DNA of 12,511 bases from Synergistaceae bacterium (lineage in GTDB: Bacteria > Synergistota > Synergistia > Synergistales > Aminobacteriaceae), in the NCBI GenBank assembly GCA_031289165.1, contig JAITPZ010000148.1, forward strand, positions 1 to 12,511, given 5' to 3'. The position numbers were made by a program, and so were the translations under genes. Below are positions 6,802-12,511 of the stretch, piece after piece. Position 1 is the stretch's first letter. Each line of letters begins with the position of its first letter. The notes beneath the pieces are model-generated. The model was not told where the DNA came from. It made no database searches and saw only the letters and a program-made list of their open reading frames with translations.

Positions 6802-7608
6802 ATGACGTTTTTGACAAAGAACAGCACGAATATGGCGGAGCGGAGCGTTGGCGGCGTGTGCCGGCGGCGGCGCGTCGGATTGGGGCTGGTTCTCGTGGCG
6901 CTGGCGCTGCTGTCCATTCGCGACCGGAACACGGCATATGCGGCGGAACCTTTGCTGGTGGCGCAGCCGGCTTACGCGGGTATGCGATTTTACGTCTATG
7001 AGCCTCAGGGTGTTCCCAAAAACTGGTACGCGACTTTTGACGGTTATCCGGTTTGGAAAAACGCCGAGGGAATATGGCATTACGGATCTTATTCCGGATC
7101 GATGCCGATTCCGACAAACTATGTCGTGGGGTCGGTCGTTCCCTCTCTGGTGGGCCTGGTGCCCGTCGCGGCCGTTCCCGCTTCAATGACTTCGATGGTT
7201 CCGACGCCGGTGCTGGCTGTCGCCCCGCAACCGGTGATGCCCGTATTTCCCGTTCCCGTCGTTCCCGTGATGAGCTGGCAACTCAACCCTCGCTTCATGG
7301 TTTTGGGGCTTTGGAAGGGAAACGTGGACCGCATCGGTCTCCTGCATAAGCCCACCGTCCCCGTGGCCTGGAAGGGAACGTTGCCTCAGGTGATCTACGC
7401 CTGGACCGGAAGCACCTGGTATCAGATGGTCGCTGAGGAGGGAGAACGTCCGGGAGATGTTTTGAGGCACAATCTGTATACCCTCACCCGCCTGGTGAAT
7501 CAGAATGGTCCCTCCCTCTGGTACGAGCCGAACGTGTCGCTTCTGGTCTCTCAGGCGGGACAGTGGGGATTTTTCTGGATGGGGGAAATCAGCCCTGTCG
7601 TCCAGTAA
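6802..7608 (+). CDS. Secreted protein of an unrecognised family, paralogue A
   Basis: The 268 residues start with a basic region containing four Arg, a hydrophobic core (about 25-38) and a likely cleavage after AYA (about 47). The mature protein has three parts. The N-terminal block (about 48-125) opens AEPLLVAQPAYAG and contains WYATFDGYPV and a TNYVVGSVVPS stretch. A Pro/Val-rich linker covers about 126-160. The C-terminal block (about 162-268) contains RFMVLGLWK, VDRIGLLHKP, VIYAW, WYQM and WGFFWMGEISP. The gene at 8579 shares both blocks. No catalytic motif is recognised, and the many Trp/Tyr/Gly suggest a compact beta-rich binding domain (inference). It opens a four-gene run of exported proteins, which points to a common envelope role. 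Confidence 0.8.
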   Translation: MTFLTKNSTNMAERSVGGVCRRRRVGLGLVLVALALLSIRDRNTAYAAEPLLVAQPAYAGMRFYVYEPQGVPKNWYATFDGYPVWKNAEGIWHYGSYSGSMPIPTNYVVGSVVPSLVGLVPVAAVPASMTSMVPTPVLAVAPQPVMPVFPVPVVPVMSWQLNPRFMVLGLWKGNVDRIGLLHKPTVPVAWKGTLPQVIYAWTGSTWYQMVAEEGERPGDVLRHNLYTLTRLVNQNGPSLWYEPNVSLLVSQAGQWGFFWMGEISPVVQ

Positions 7609-7656
7609 CGGGCAAGCCGGAGCATTGCCTGATTTCGGAGAACGTAAAACGGGTAT

Positions 7657-7660
7657 GGAG
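7657..7660 (+). promoter_or_regulatory. Ribosome binding site that sets the start at 7670
   Basis: GGAG lies nine bases before ATG 7670. The resulting protein begins directly with a signal peptide. The earlier in-frame ATGs at 7505 and 7655 give worse spacing, and 7505 lies inside the preceding gene. Confidence 0.55.
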
Positions 7661-7669
7661 CGTGTGAAC

Positions 7670-8551
7670 ATGAAACGAAACGGTAAACATGGGCTGAAGT
7701 TTGTCTGGTTTTTTTTCATTTTTCTCTGTGCCGTATTCTTCTTCACAGTGGAGGCTCGCGCCAATGGCGACGTCTCCGCGGACGCTCCGGTCCCGCCGGC
7801 CGAAAAAAGGTCCGTTCGAAAGGCTCCGATTAAAAAACCGGTCAAAAAACCCGCGAAAAACGTGAAAAAGAGAGCTCCCCGGCCCTCCGCGAAGGCGGTC
7901 GTCAAACCACCTCAGCCGACGTCGCTGGAACGGGGGATAGGCCTGCTGGAGCAGGAGCGGTATACGCAGGCTCGCCCGTGGCTGCAGAAGGCCGTCCAGG
8001 AGGAGCGCCGCAATCCCTGGGCGTGGTACTGGTACGGCGTCGCCCACGAACGGGCGGGAGAGTTTCAGCAGGCTCAGTTTTTTTACACGAAGGCGCTGGA
8101 GTTGGACCCTGTGCTTCCTCCGCTGTCGCGTGTCGTGGCCTGGCCCGATAACGGGGAGCGCAAACCCCTGTGGGACCCTCTGCGCCCGGCTCGCGTCTAC
8201 CCCATTCCCACGAACGATCGCGGCGTGGCGATCATTCCTCCGGACGCCCCGCAGGCGACGCGCCGCCCCGGTCGGCCGCCAATCGATCCCGAGCGGCCGA
8301 GAGTTCCGGTGTACGTGCCGCCGGAGCCGACGGATCCCGTTTTCCCCGGCGACGCGCCGCAGCCGCCGGTGTACGTGCCTCCCGACGGGGTGGATCCTCG
8401 TGTTTCGGAGAGTTTGCGGCAGCCGCCCCTGTCGCCGCTCTCTTCGTCGGCAGAACCGGAAGAAGGACCGATCTATATGCCTCCAGCGCCTCCTGTTTTG
8501 CCTCCCGTATCGGGAGATGCCGCGCCGGTCTACATGCCGCCCAACCCGTGA
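7670..8551 (+). CDS. Exported TPR protein with Lys/Pro-rich linker and PVYVPP-repeat tail
   Basis: The 293 residues begin with a strongly hydrophobic signal (Phe-rich, about 11-26) and an ARA cleavage site at about 31. A Lys/Pro-rich, probably disordered region spans about 43-84, with KKP repeats. Two TPR-like units follow, at about 85-113 (LERGIGLLEQERYTQARPWL) and 116-149 (AWYWYGVAHERAGEFQQAQF), the usual scaffold for protein binding. The remainder is Pro-rich with four copies of a P-[VI]-Y-[VM]-P-P motif at about 213, 233, 267 and 286, plus a related VYPIP at 176. This looks like a periplasmic adaptor binding partners through TPRs and a repeated Pro/Tyr ligand tail (inference). It lies between two paralogues, with 61 and 27 bases on either side. 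Confidence 0.78.
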   Translation: MKRNGKHGLKFVWFFFIFLCAVFFFTVEARANGDVSADAPVPPAEKRSVRKAPIKKPVKKPAKNVKKRAPRPSAKAVVKPPQPTSLERGIGLLEQERYTQARPWLQKAVQEERRNPWAWYWYGVAHERAGEFQQAQFFYTKALELDPVLPPLSRVVAWPDNGERKPLWDPLRPARVYPIPTNDRGVAIIPPDAPQATRRPGRPPIDPERPRVPVYVPPEPTDPVFPGDAPQPPVYVPPDGVDPRVSESLRQPPLSPLSSSAEPEEGPIYMPPAPPVLPPVSGDAAPVYMPPNP

Positions 8552-8578
8552 CGCGGGGGGAAAGGAGTATTCTCTGAT

Positions 8579-9349
8579 ATGAAAAAGGTTCTTATTGCAG
8601 GGGGACTGTTGCTGTATTTCGCTGGCGCGGGGTTTTTGACGCCACCTGCCGCCGCAAAGGTTTACGTTGCGGAGCCCCTGCTGGTCGCACAGCCGGCCTA
8701 CGCGGGAATGCAGTTTTACGTTTACAGGCCGTATGATATGCCCAAAAACTGGTACGTGACCTTCGACGGATATCCCGTGACGAAGAATCGGGACGACGTG
8801 TGGGTGTACGGAACGTATTCCGGTCCCAATCTGACGCCGACCAACTATATCGTGGGTTCGGTCGTTCCCTCGATGGCGGGGCTGTCGCCCTACACGAAAT
8901 CCGTTCAGATATCCTCGATCACGACGCTGCCCCAGGCCGGGTCGGGGATGGCCGTCCGGCAGCCCTCGTCGACGTCGACGAGTGTCCCCGCAGGCGAAGC
9001 CGCATCCACCTACGTTCCGGACTGGTGCTTCAACAGCCGCTTTATGGCTCTGGGCAACTGGAAGCAGAGCGTCGATCGCGTTGGAATTCTTCACAGGCCC
9101 GCCATTCCCGTGGCCTGGCGCGGAAATTACCCGAAGGTGATTTACGCCTGGAACGGGAATAGCTGGTATCAGATGACGGCTCGCGAGGGACAGCTTCCCG
9201 TCGACGTTTTGAAGGACAACCTGTACGCCCTGATGCGGATGGTGAACCACAATGACTTTATCTGGTACGAGGCCGACATGCCCGTTCTGTCGCAGCAGGC
9301 GACCACATGGGGCTACTACTGGATGGGGGAGGTCGCGCCCGCGCGATGA
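8579..9349 (+). CDS. Secreted protein of an unrecognised family, paralogue B
   Basis: The 256 residues start with a standard signal peptide (MKK, hydrophobic core 4-20, cleavage near AAA at 24-26). The mature part follows paralogue A closely. The N-terminal block is AEPLLVAQPAYAGMQFYVY, WYVTFDGYPV, VYGTYSG and TNYIVGSVVPS. The C-terminal block (about 152-256) has RFMALGNWK, VDRVGILHRP, VIYAWNGNSWYQM, DVLKDNLYAL and WGYYWMGE. The linker (about 107-150) is Ser/Thr-rich here, while in A it is Pro/Val-rich, so the blocks are conserved and the linker is free to change. GGAG at 8564-8567 supports the start. Its stop overlaps the start of the next gene (ATGA). Function unknown. Confidence 0.82.
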   Translation: MKKVLIAGGLLLYFAGAGFLTPPAAAKVYVAEPLLVAQPAYAGMQFYVYRPYDMPKNWYVTFDGYPVTKNRDDVWVYGTYSGPNLTPTNYIVGSVVPSMAGLSPYTKSVQISSITTLPQAGSGMAVRQPSSTSTSVPAGEAASTYVPDWCFNSRFMALGNWKQSVDRVGILHRPAIPVAWRGNYPKVIYAWNGNSWYQMTAREGQLPVDVLKDNLYALMRMVNHNDFIWYEADMPVLSQQATTWGYYWMGEVAPAR

Positions 9350-9696
9350 AACAGGCAGTCGTTCCCTCTCTCGCGCTCACGGTGTTTCTTCTGTCGGCGA
9401 CCTCCCTTCACGCCGAGCCCGCTCTGATCACGGAGCCGGACTACAGCGACCCCTTCACCGTCGTCGCGGAGCCGCGCGGCAACCCAAATACATTGGGCAC
9501 GCGAACGCGTGACGGCTATCCCGTTTTCCCGACGAGGTGGGGCGGCGTGACCTGTATCGAGCAGCGGGGAGAACGTATCCCCGTTCCGCTCTGTCTGCCC
9601 GGGTTCTCTGTCCCCGTAGTCACAGCGGGGCCCCCCGGGCAGGAAATTCCGAACATCGACGTTCACGACCATCCCGCGCCCGTAAAGAGCAGGTGA
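9346..9696 (+). CDS. Short exported relative of the paralogue family
   Basis: The 116 residues start at ATG 9346, which overlaps the previous stop in an ATGA arrangement, with GGGGAGG (9326-9332) 13 bases upstream. The signal peptide (about 1-23) ends LHA before EPALITEPDYSDPF. This opening, together with a later TRTRDGYPVFP, matches the start of paralogues A and B (AEPLLVAQPAYAG and TFDGYPV). The C-terminal Trp-rich block is missing. Two Cys (in TCIEQ and LCLPG) are close enough to form a disulfide. It may be a stand-alone version of the N-terminal block or a shrunken duplicate. Its end lies 12 bases from the oppositely directed lyase gene. Confidence 0.7.
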   Translation: MKQAVVPSLALTVFLLSATSLHAEPALITEPDYSDPFTVVAEPRGNPNTLGTRTRDGYPVFPTRWGGVTCIEQRGERIPVPLCLPGFSVPVVTAGPPGQEIPNIDVHDHPAPVKSR

Positions 9697-9701
9697 CCGG
9701 C

Positions 9702-9723
9702 GGGTGTTTTAACGAAACGCGCC
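9702..9723. other. Hairpin between convergent genes
   Basis: Eight base pairs with one bulged G (9721) enclose a five-base loop at 9710-9714, spanning the lyase stop codon. It may mark the 3' end of either transcript. There is no T-run of useful length on the plus strand. Confidence 0.2.
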
Positions 9724-10893
9724 CGCGATACGGTCCAGAGCCTCCTTCAAAATGCTGCGGGGGCAGGCAATGACGATGCGTTCGAAGCCGTTGCCCTCCG
9801 GTCCGAAGATCTTTCCCTCGTCGAGCCAGACCCTCGCCTCCGTAAGCATACGCTTTTGCAGCCTGTCCGGGTCCGTTTCGACCGCGCGAAAGTCCATCCA
9901 CGCCAGATAGGTTCCCTCAAGTCTGAAGGGCTTCACCTGCGGCAGATTTTCCTTCAGGTAGCGCACGAGAAATTCGTAGTTGCCGTGGATGTATTTCAGC
10001 GCCTCATCGAACCATTTTCCCCCGTGACGATAAGCCGCCTCCGTCGCCGTTATCGCGAACATGTTGAGCCTCGTGATGCTGTTTTGCGTCAAAATATTTT
10101 CGAACCGCTGACGCAGGCTCCTGTTGGGGATGACCACCACCGTCGCCTGCAGGCCGGCCAGATTGAACGTCTTGCTGGGCGCGATGGCGGTGATGGAGTT
10201 CTCCCGGCAGGGGGCGCCGATGCCGGCAAAGGGCGTGTGCCTGTGCCCCGGCATGACGATGTCGCAGTGCAGCTCGTCGGCCAGCACCGGCACGCCGTGC
10301 GCCGCGCAGATTTCGCCCATCTTCTGAAGCTCGTCGCGACGCCAGACGCGTCCCACAGGGTTGTGGGGGCTGCAGAGGATGAAGAGCGTCGCGCGCGGGT
10401 CGGCCGCCTGGCGCTCAAGGTCGTCGAAGTCGATTTCGTAGCTGTCGCCGGCGATTTTCAGGGGATTGTTCGCGATTTGCGCGCCGTTGTTGAGAATGGT
10501 GCGGAAGAAGGGATAGTACACGGGGCGCTGGACGATGACCCGGTCGCCGGGCTGGCAGTACGCCTGCACGGCCATGTGAGCCGTGGTGACCGCGCCTGGC
10601 GCGAACAGGATCCATTCCTTTTCGATATGCCAGCCGTGACGTTTCTCCTCCCACTCGACGATGGCGTCGAAGCAGGATTGAGGGACGATCGGATAACCGA
10701 AAATTCCGAGTTTCAGTTTTTCGGTCAGGGCCTCCGTGATTTCCGGGGCGGCGCGGAAGTCCATGTCCGCGACCCACAGGGGCAGAACCTCGCCGACGGG
10801 GTAGTTCACCCCGATCTCCGGGCCGGGCAGAGTGTCCCATTTCGAGCTGTTCGTGTTTCGTCGATCGATGACCTCGTCAAAGTTATACGCCAT
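9709..10893 (-). CDS. MalY/PatB-type PLP-dependent C-S lyase (cystathionine beta-lyase-like)
   Basis: The 394 residues belong to the fold-type I aminotransferase class and most resemble the MalY/PatB subfamily, which cleaves the C-S bond of cystathionine or cysteine conjugates to give pyruvate, ammonia and a thiol. Typical features are the N-terminal FDEVIDRRNTNSSKWD, the LPLWVADMDFRAAPEI block (about 38-53), VYYPFF at 125-130, SPHNPVGRVW (175-184, with Asn178), LADELHCD (204-211), and the PLP-binding Lys241 in PSKTFNLAGLQ. ACPR near the C-terminus carries the carboxylate-binding Arg. GGAGGT at 10901-10906 is seven bases before ATG 10893, so the ATG at 10908 is not preferred. It may serve methionine or sulfur metabolism; the substrate is not fixed by sequence. 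Confidence 0.9.
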   Translation of the reverse strand: MAYNFDEVIDRRNTNSSKWDTLPGPEIGVNYPVGEVLPLWVADMDFRAAPEITEALTEKLKLGIFGYPIVPQSCFDAIVEWEEKRHGWHIEKEWILFAPGAVTTAHMAVQAYCQPGDRVIVQRPVYYPFFRTILNNGAQIANNPLKIAGDSYEIDFDDLERQAADPRATLFILCSPHNPVGRVWRRDELQKMGEICAAHGVPVLADELHCDIVMPGHRHTPFAGIGAPCRENSITAIAPSKTFNLAGLQATVVVIPNRSLRQRFENILTQNSITRLNMFAITATEAAYRHGGKWFDEALKYIHGNYEFLVRYLKENLPQVKPFRLEGTYLAWMDFRAVETDPDRLQKRMLTEARVWLDEGKIFGPEGNGFERIVIACPRSILKEALDRIAGAFR

Positions 10894-10900
10894 AATTAAA

Positions 10901-10906
10901 ACCTCC
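10901..10906 (-). promoter_or_regulatory. Ribosome binding site of the lyase gene, with a second copy upstream
   Basis: GGAGGT on the minus strand precedes the start by seven bases. An imperfect duplicate, GGAGGTTTAATCAT, is found at 10916-10929, next to GGAGGTTTTAATTAT at 10892-10906. The upstream copy has no start at proper spacing and looks like a local duplication. Confidence 0.55.
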
Positions 10907-10968
10907 ATATTAATTATGATTAAACCTCCACTAAGTGTATACCATAGGACCCTCCCGTGTCGCCACAG

Positions 10969-10985
10969 CGATAACGTTCGATAAC
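10969..10985. promoter_or_regulatory. Two direct CGATAAC repeats, possible operator of the lyase gene
   Basis: CGATAAC occurs at 10969-10975 and again at 10979-10985, ten bases apart, one helical turn. They lie about 80 bases upstream of the lyase start. Spacing on one face of the helix suits tandem binding by a regulator. No -35/-10 pair of good quality was found nearby, although TATACA (about 10937-10942 on the minus strand) is a possible -10. Confidence 0.25.
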
Positions 10986-11016
10986 ATCGCCGTGATGTGG
11001 AAGTCCTGTCGGATCG

Positions 11017-11160
11017 CTATTTCCGTTTCCTGTTCCTCGTGAAGTCGGCGGGGCGCCGTTTTGCGTGTTCCGGGAATTTTTTTGACAGGATCAATTCCCG
11101 CAGTAACTTTGCAATGCCGGATAACGTGATGCGTCCGCGTTTTTTTCCCTTTGGTTTCAT
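11017..11160 (-). pseudogene. Remnant resembling the N-terminus of an IS4-type transposase
   Basis: A 47-residue frame begins MKPKGKKRGRITLSGIAKLL and ends FPEHAKRRPADFTRNRKRK before a TAG at 11017-11019. The piece PxDFTRNRK is typical of the start of IS4-type transposases, where it is normally followed by a Leu/Phe-rich helix. Here the frame stops at once and none of the downstream frames continue the match. No strong ribosome binding site is present. It is best read as a decayed transposase fragment, though a real small basic protein cannot be excluded. The rest of the stretch 10909-11354 holds only the lyase upstream region and the promoter at 11298. Confidence 0.45.
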
Positions 11161-11297
11161 AATCAGCGCCAACTTTTCTCAAGGTACGCATCCATCAGAA
11201 AATGTGTTCTTTCAATATGTTGGCAATTTCAAAAAGTCAATGGCTTTTATCATTAATTTTATTCCATGATATTACTCTTCTGTTTTTGCTTAACTTG

Positions 11298-11325
11298 TTG
11301 ACATTGCTACATGGAAGTGTAGAAT
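11298..11325 (+). promoter_or_regulatory. Strong sigma70-like promoter
   Basis: TTGACA (11298-11303, perfect) is 16 bases from TAGAAT (11320-11325, five of six). Transcription would start near 11332, about 23 bases before the ATG at 11355, giving a short leader with GGTGGTG (11340-11346) as ribosome binding site. It is the best promoter match in the window. Confidence 0.75.
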
Positions 11326-11354
11326 AACCGTTTAGGGCGGGTGGTGAATTATAA

Positions 11355-11696
11355 ATGAGAAAAGAAATAGAAATCAATCCGGTGAAAGTTATATCTGAGA
11401 CTGATAAAACGGTATTTGACCAGGTTAAGAAGCTCAAACAGGATATATTGGCTGACAATATCATACTTAACGACCCACTCCGGAAGTCATACGCACTTGA
11501 TCTGATCGATAAGTTTCTGGAATATTTCTGGACAAGTGATGGGCCACACTCATCATATATTTGTCGTCACGCATATTACAGCTTAGTCAACATTGGTTTA
11601 TTAGACGGAAGGGTTGAAGTGCAATGGGAAAAGAAATACGATAGATCAAATAATATACGATCAGGTTCAGAAGCTCGAACAGGATATATTGGCTGA
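11355..11696 (+). CDS. Small protein of unknown function with a probably altered C-terminus
   Basis: The 113 residues are mainly helical: charged at about 20-37 (FDQVKKLKQDILADNII) and then aromatic (about 52-60, DKFLEYFW, and 64-80, HSSYICRHAYYSLVN). No family is recognised. Base composition is much richer in A and T than the neighbours, as expected for recently acquired DNA. Residues 91 to the end are read through the broken copy that follows, in a different frame from the copy's own, so the last 23 residues are probably not original. A strong promoter and ribosome binding site make expression likely. No signal peptide or membrane segment is seen, so a cytoplasmic protein is expected. Confidence 0.6.
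   Translation: MRKEIEINPVKVISETDKTVFDQVKKLKQDILADNIILNDPLRKSYALDLIDKFLEYFWTSDGPHSSYICRHAYYSLVNIGLLDGRVEVQWEKKYDRSNNIRSGSEARTGYIG
11421..11500 (+). repeat. Direct repeat, copy 1
   Basis: This 80-base stretch, coding residues 23-48 of the small unknown protein, matches 11662-11741 at 75 of 80 positions. All five differences change the amino acid. The copies are 241 bases apart. Confidence 0.9.
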
Positions 11697-11763
11697 CAAT
11701 ATCGTATTTAGCGACCCACTCCGGAAGTCATACGCACTTGAATGGAACACGGTAACGTTTTAA
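11624..11763 (+). pseudogene. Broken second copy of the small unknown gene
   Basis: The copy starts with ATGGGAAAAGAAATA, matching the start of the gene at 11355, then stops after six codons (TAG at 11642-11644). The matching body is in another frame, reading DQVQKLEQDILADNIVFSD and then PLRKSYALE, to a TAA at 11761-11763. About a dozen codons present in the first copy between start and body are missing, and the match ends abruptly after ALE. It is a duplicate damaged by deletion and truncation. Confidence 0.65.
11662..11741 (+). repeat. Direct repeat, copy 2
   Basis: Second copy of the 80-base repeat at 11421-11500. Relative to copy 1 the changes are A to C, A to G (three times) and C to T, giving Lys to Gln, Lys to Glu, Ile to Val, Leu to Phe and Asn to Ser. 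Confidence 0.9.
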
Positions 11764-11841
11764 GGGTTTTCAAAAGTGGAAACCGACAGAGCCAGGGAAA
11801 GAGTTGTCCGGGCTCAGGAGCAGTAAGGGAGAGATGGGCAG

Positions 11842-12511
11842 ATGAAAATTTTTCTGGGGATTGACTTTGGAACGACGCAGACGGTTGTAACGATGATCAA
11901 AGAGGGCTCGACCTACGAGCCGGAGGTCGTCGAAATAGACGGGAAGAAAACTGTGGACACCGTGTTGTGCATTGATGCTGAAGACAACGTGGTGTTTTTT
12001 GGCAGTGACGCGCTGGACAGGATTCATGATGCTCCCGAGGACACCTTTTATAACTTCAAGGTGACTATCGGATCGGGGAAGATATTTCGTTCTTCCCATA
12101 AAGACTACAGGCCGGAAACTCTGGCGCTTCTTTTCCTGAAACATCTGCGGCAGAAAATTGAAAAGAACTATTTCAACGTCGCCGACCTGGCGGAACAGGA
12201 AGACCTGCACTGCACCATCGGCTGTCCCGCCGCGTGGAATGAAAGACAGCGGCAAGCCGTCATCAATCTTGCCCAAAAAGCGGGCTTCCCCAATGTCTCC
12301 TGCTGCGACGAACCCCTGAGCGTCATCTATTATTACCATTCTCGAGGAGAGATTTCCCTGACGAAACCGCAGAATATTCTCGTCTACGACTTCGGCGGCG
12401 GGACGACGGACGTTGCGCTCGAGGAAATTTCGCCCGACGCGAACGGTTGTCCCTGCAAAAATCCCAGAGTGCTGGCCGTCAGCGGAATGTCCAACCTCGG
12501 AGGCCGGGACT
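11842..12511 (+). CDS. Hsp70/DnaK-like ATPase, 3' end outside the window
   Basis: The frame runs without a stop to the window edge, giving 223 residues of the N-terminal nucleotide-binding domain. Visible motifs are the phosphate-1 loop GIDFGTTQT (6-14), the GCPAAWNERQRQAV block (127-140) with AGFPNV and DEPLSVIYYY (156-165), equivalent to the NEPTAAAIAYG region of DnaK, and the phosphate-2 loop YDFGGGTTDV (182-191). These show an ATP-binding actin-like fold. The middle parts diverge from housekeeping DnaK and there is a Cys-containing insert (GCPCKNP, about 202-208), so it is a specialised member. AAGGGAG (11825-11831) supports the start. The substrate-binding half lies beyond the window, so DnaK itself or a variant with another C-terminal domain is possible. 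Confidence 0.88.
   Translation, partial: MKIFLGIDFGTTQTVVTMIKEGSTYEPEVVEIDGKKTVDTVLCIDAEDNVVFFGSDALDRIHDAPEDTFYNFKVTIGSGKIFRSSHKDYRPETLALLFLKHLRQKIEKNYFNVADLAEQEDLHCTIGCPAAWNERQRQAVINLAQKAGFPNVSCCDEPLSVIYYYHSRGEISLTKPQNILVYDFGGGTTDVALEEISPDANGCPCKNPRVLAVSGMSNLGGRD

Noticed and set aside
7589..9250. 553-residue frame on the minus strand
   Set aside because: It is antisense to three well-supported exported genes, is Arg-rich, and has no domain.
10931..11269. Two overlapping frames of 86 (minus) and 90 (plus) residues
   Set aside because: Neither has a good ribosome binding site or a recognisable motif. The transposase-like reading is in a different minus-strand frame.
11421..11741. Template/variable repeat pair of a diversity-generating retroelement
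   Set aside because: Four of five changes are at A in copy 1, but one is C to T. No reverse transcriptase is seen, copy 2 is a broken fragment, and the repeat is short for such a system.
11770..12339. 189-residue frame on the minus strand
   Set aside because: It is opposite the Hsp70-like gene, which has intact nucleotide-binding motifs on the plus strand.

Overview
The window most likely comes from an anaerobic member of the Synergistota (Synergistaceae-like). The main clue is the first gene, a large surface protein ending in a Gly-rich, single-Cys, hydrophobic and basic tail of the Synergist-CTERM type. A superoxide reductase/ferritin cluster fits an anaerobe that meets oxygen occasionally. 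Most genes are GC-rich by eye, except an AT-rich patch at about 11.16-11.77 kb.

Layout. (1) 1-2316 (+): the 3' part of a secreted Synergist-CTERM protein, followed by a strong hairpin. (2) 2567-2926 (+): a small exported protein with a possible OB-like fold, facing the next cluster. (3) 5303-2973 (-): superoxide reductase, ferritin, a terminator-like hairpin, a flavin reductase-family flavoprotein and a TIGR02757/DUF2400 protein. The first three look like an oxygen/iron stress set with a candidate promoter at 5364-5391. (4) 5568-9696 (+): five genes with N-terminal export signals. They are a FlgT/CsgG-like protein; a secreted protein of an unrecognised family; a protein with two TPRs and a Pro-rich PVYVPP-repeat tail; a second full-length paralogue of the unrecognised family; and a short third relative joined to it by an ATGA overlap. 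This is the best candidate for an undescribed system, probably an envelope or surface assembly. (5) 10893-9709 (-): a MalY/PatB-type PLP-dependent C-S lyase. (6) 10.9-11.8 kb: a mosaic patch with a fragment resembling the N-terminus of an IS4-type transposase, a strong sigma70-like promoter, a small gene of unknown function, and a broken second copy of that gene. In an 80-base repeat the two copies differ at five sites, all amino-acid-changing. (7) 11842 to the window end (+): the N-terminal part of an Hsp70/DnaK-like ATPase with intact nucleotide-binding motifs.

How they work together. Superoxide reductase would remove superoxide, ferritin would hold iron safely, and the flavoprotein may supply electrons; this link is inferred. 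The five exported proteins probably act together outside the inner membrane, but nothing in the window shows their substrate. No tRNA, rRNA, CRISPR array or complete insertion sequence was seen.
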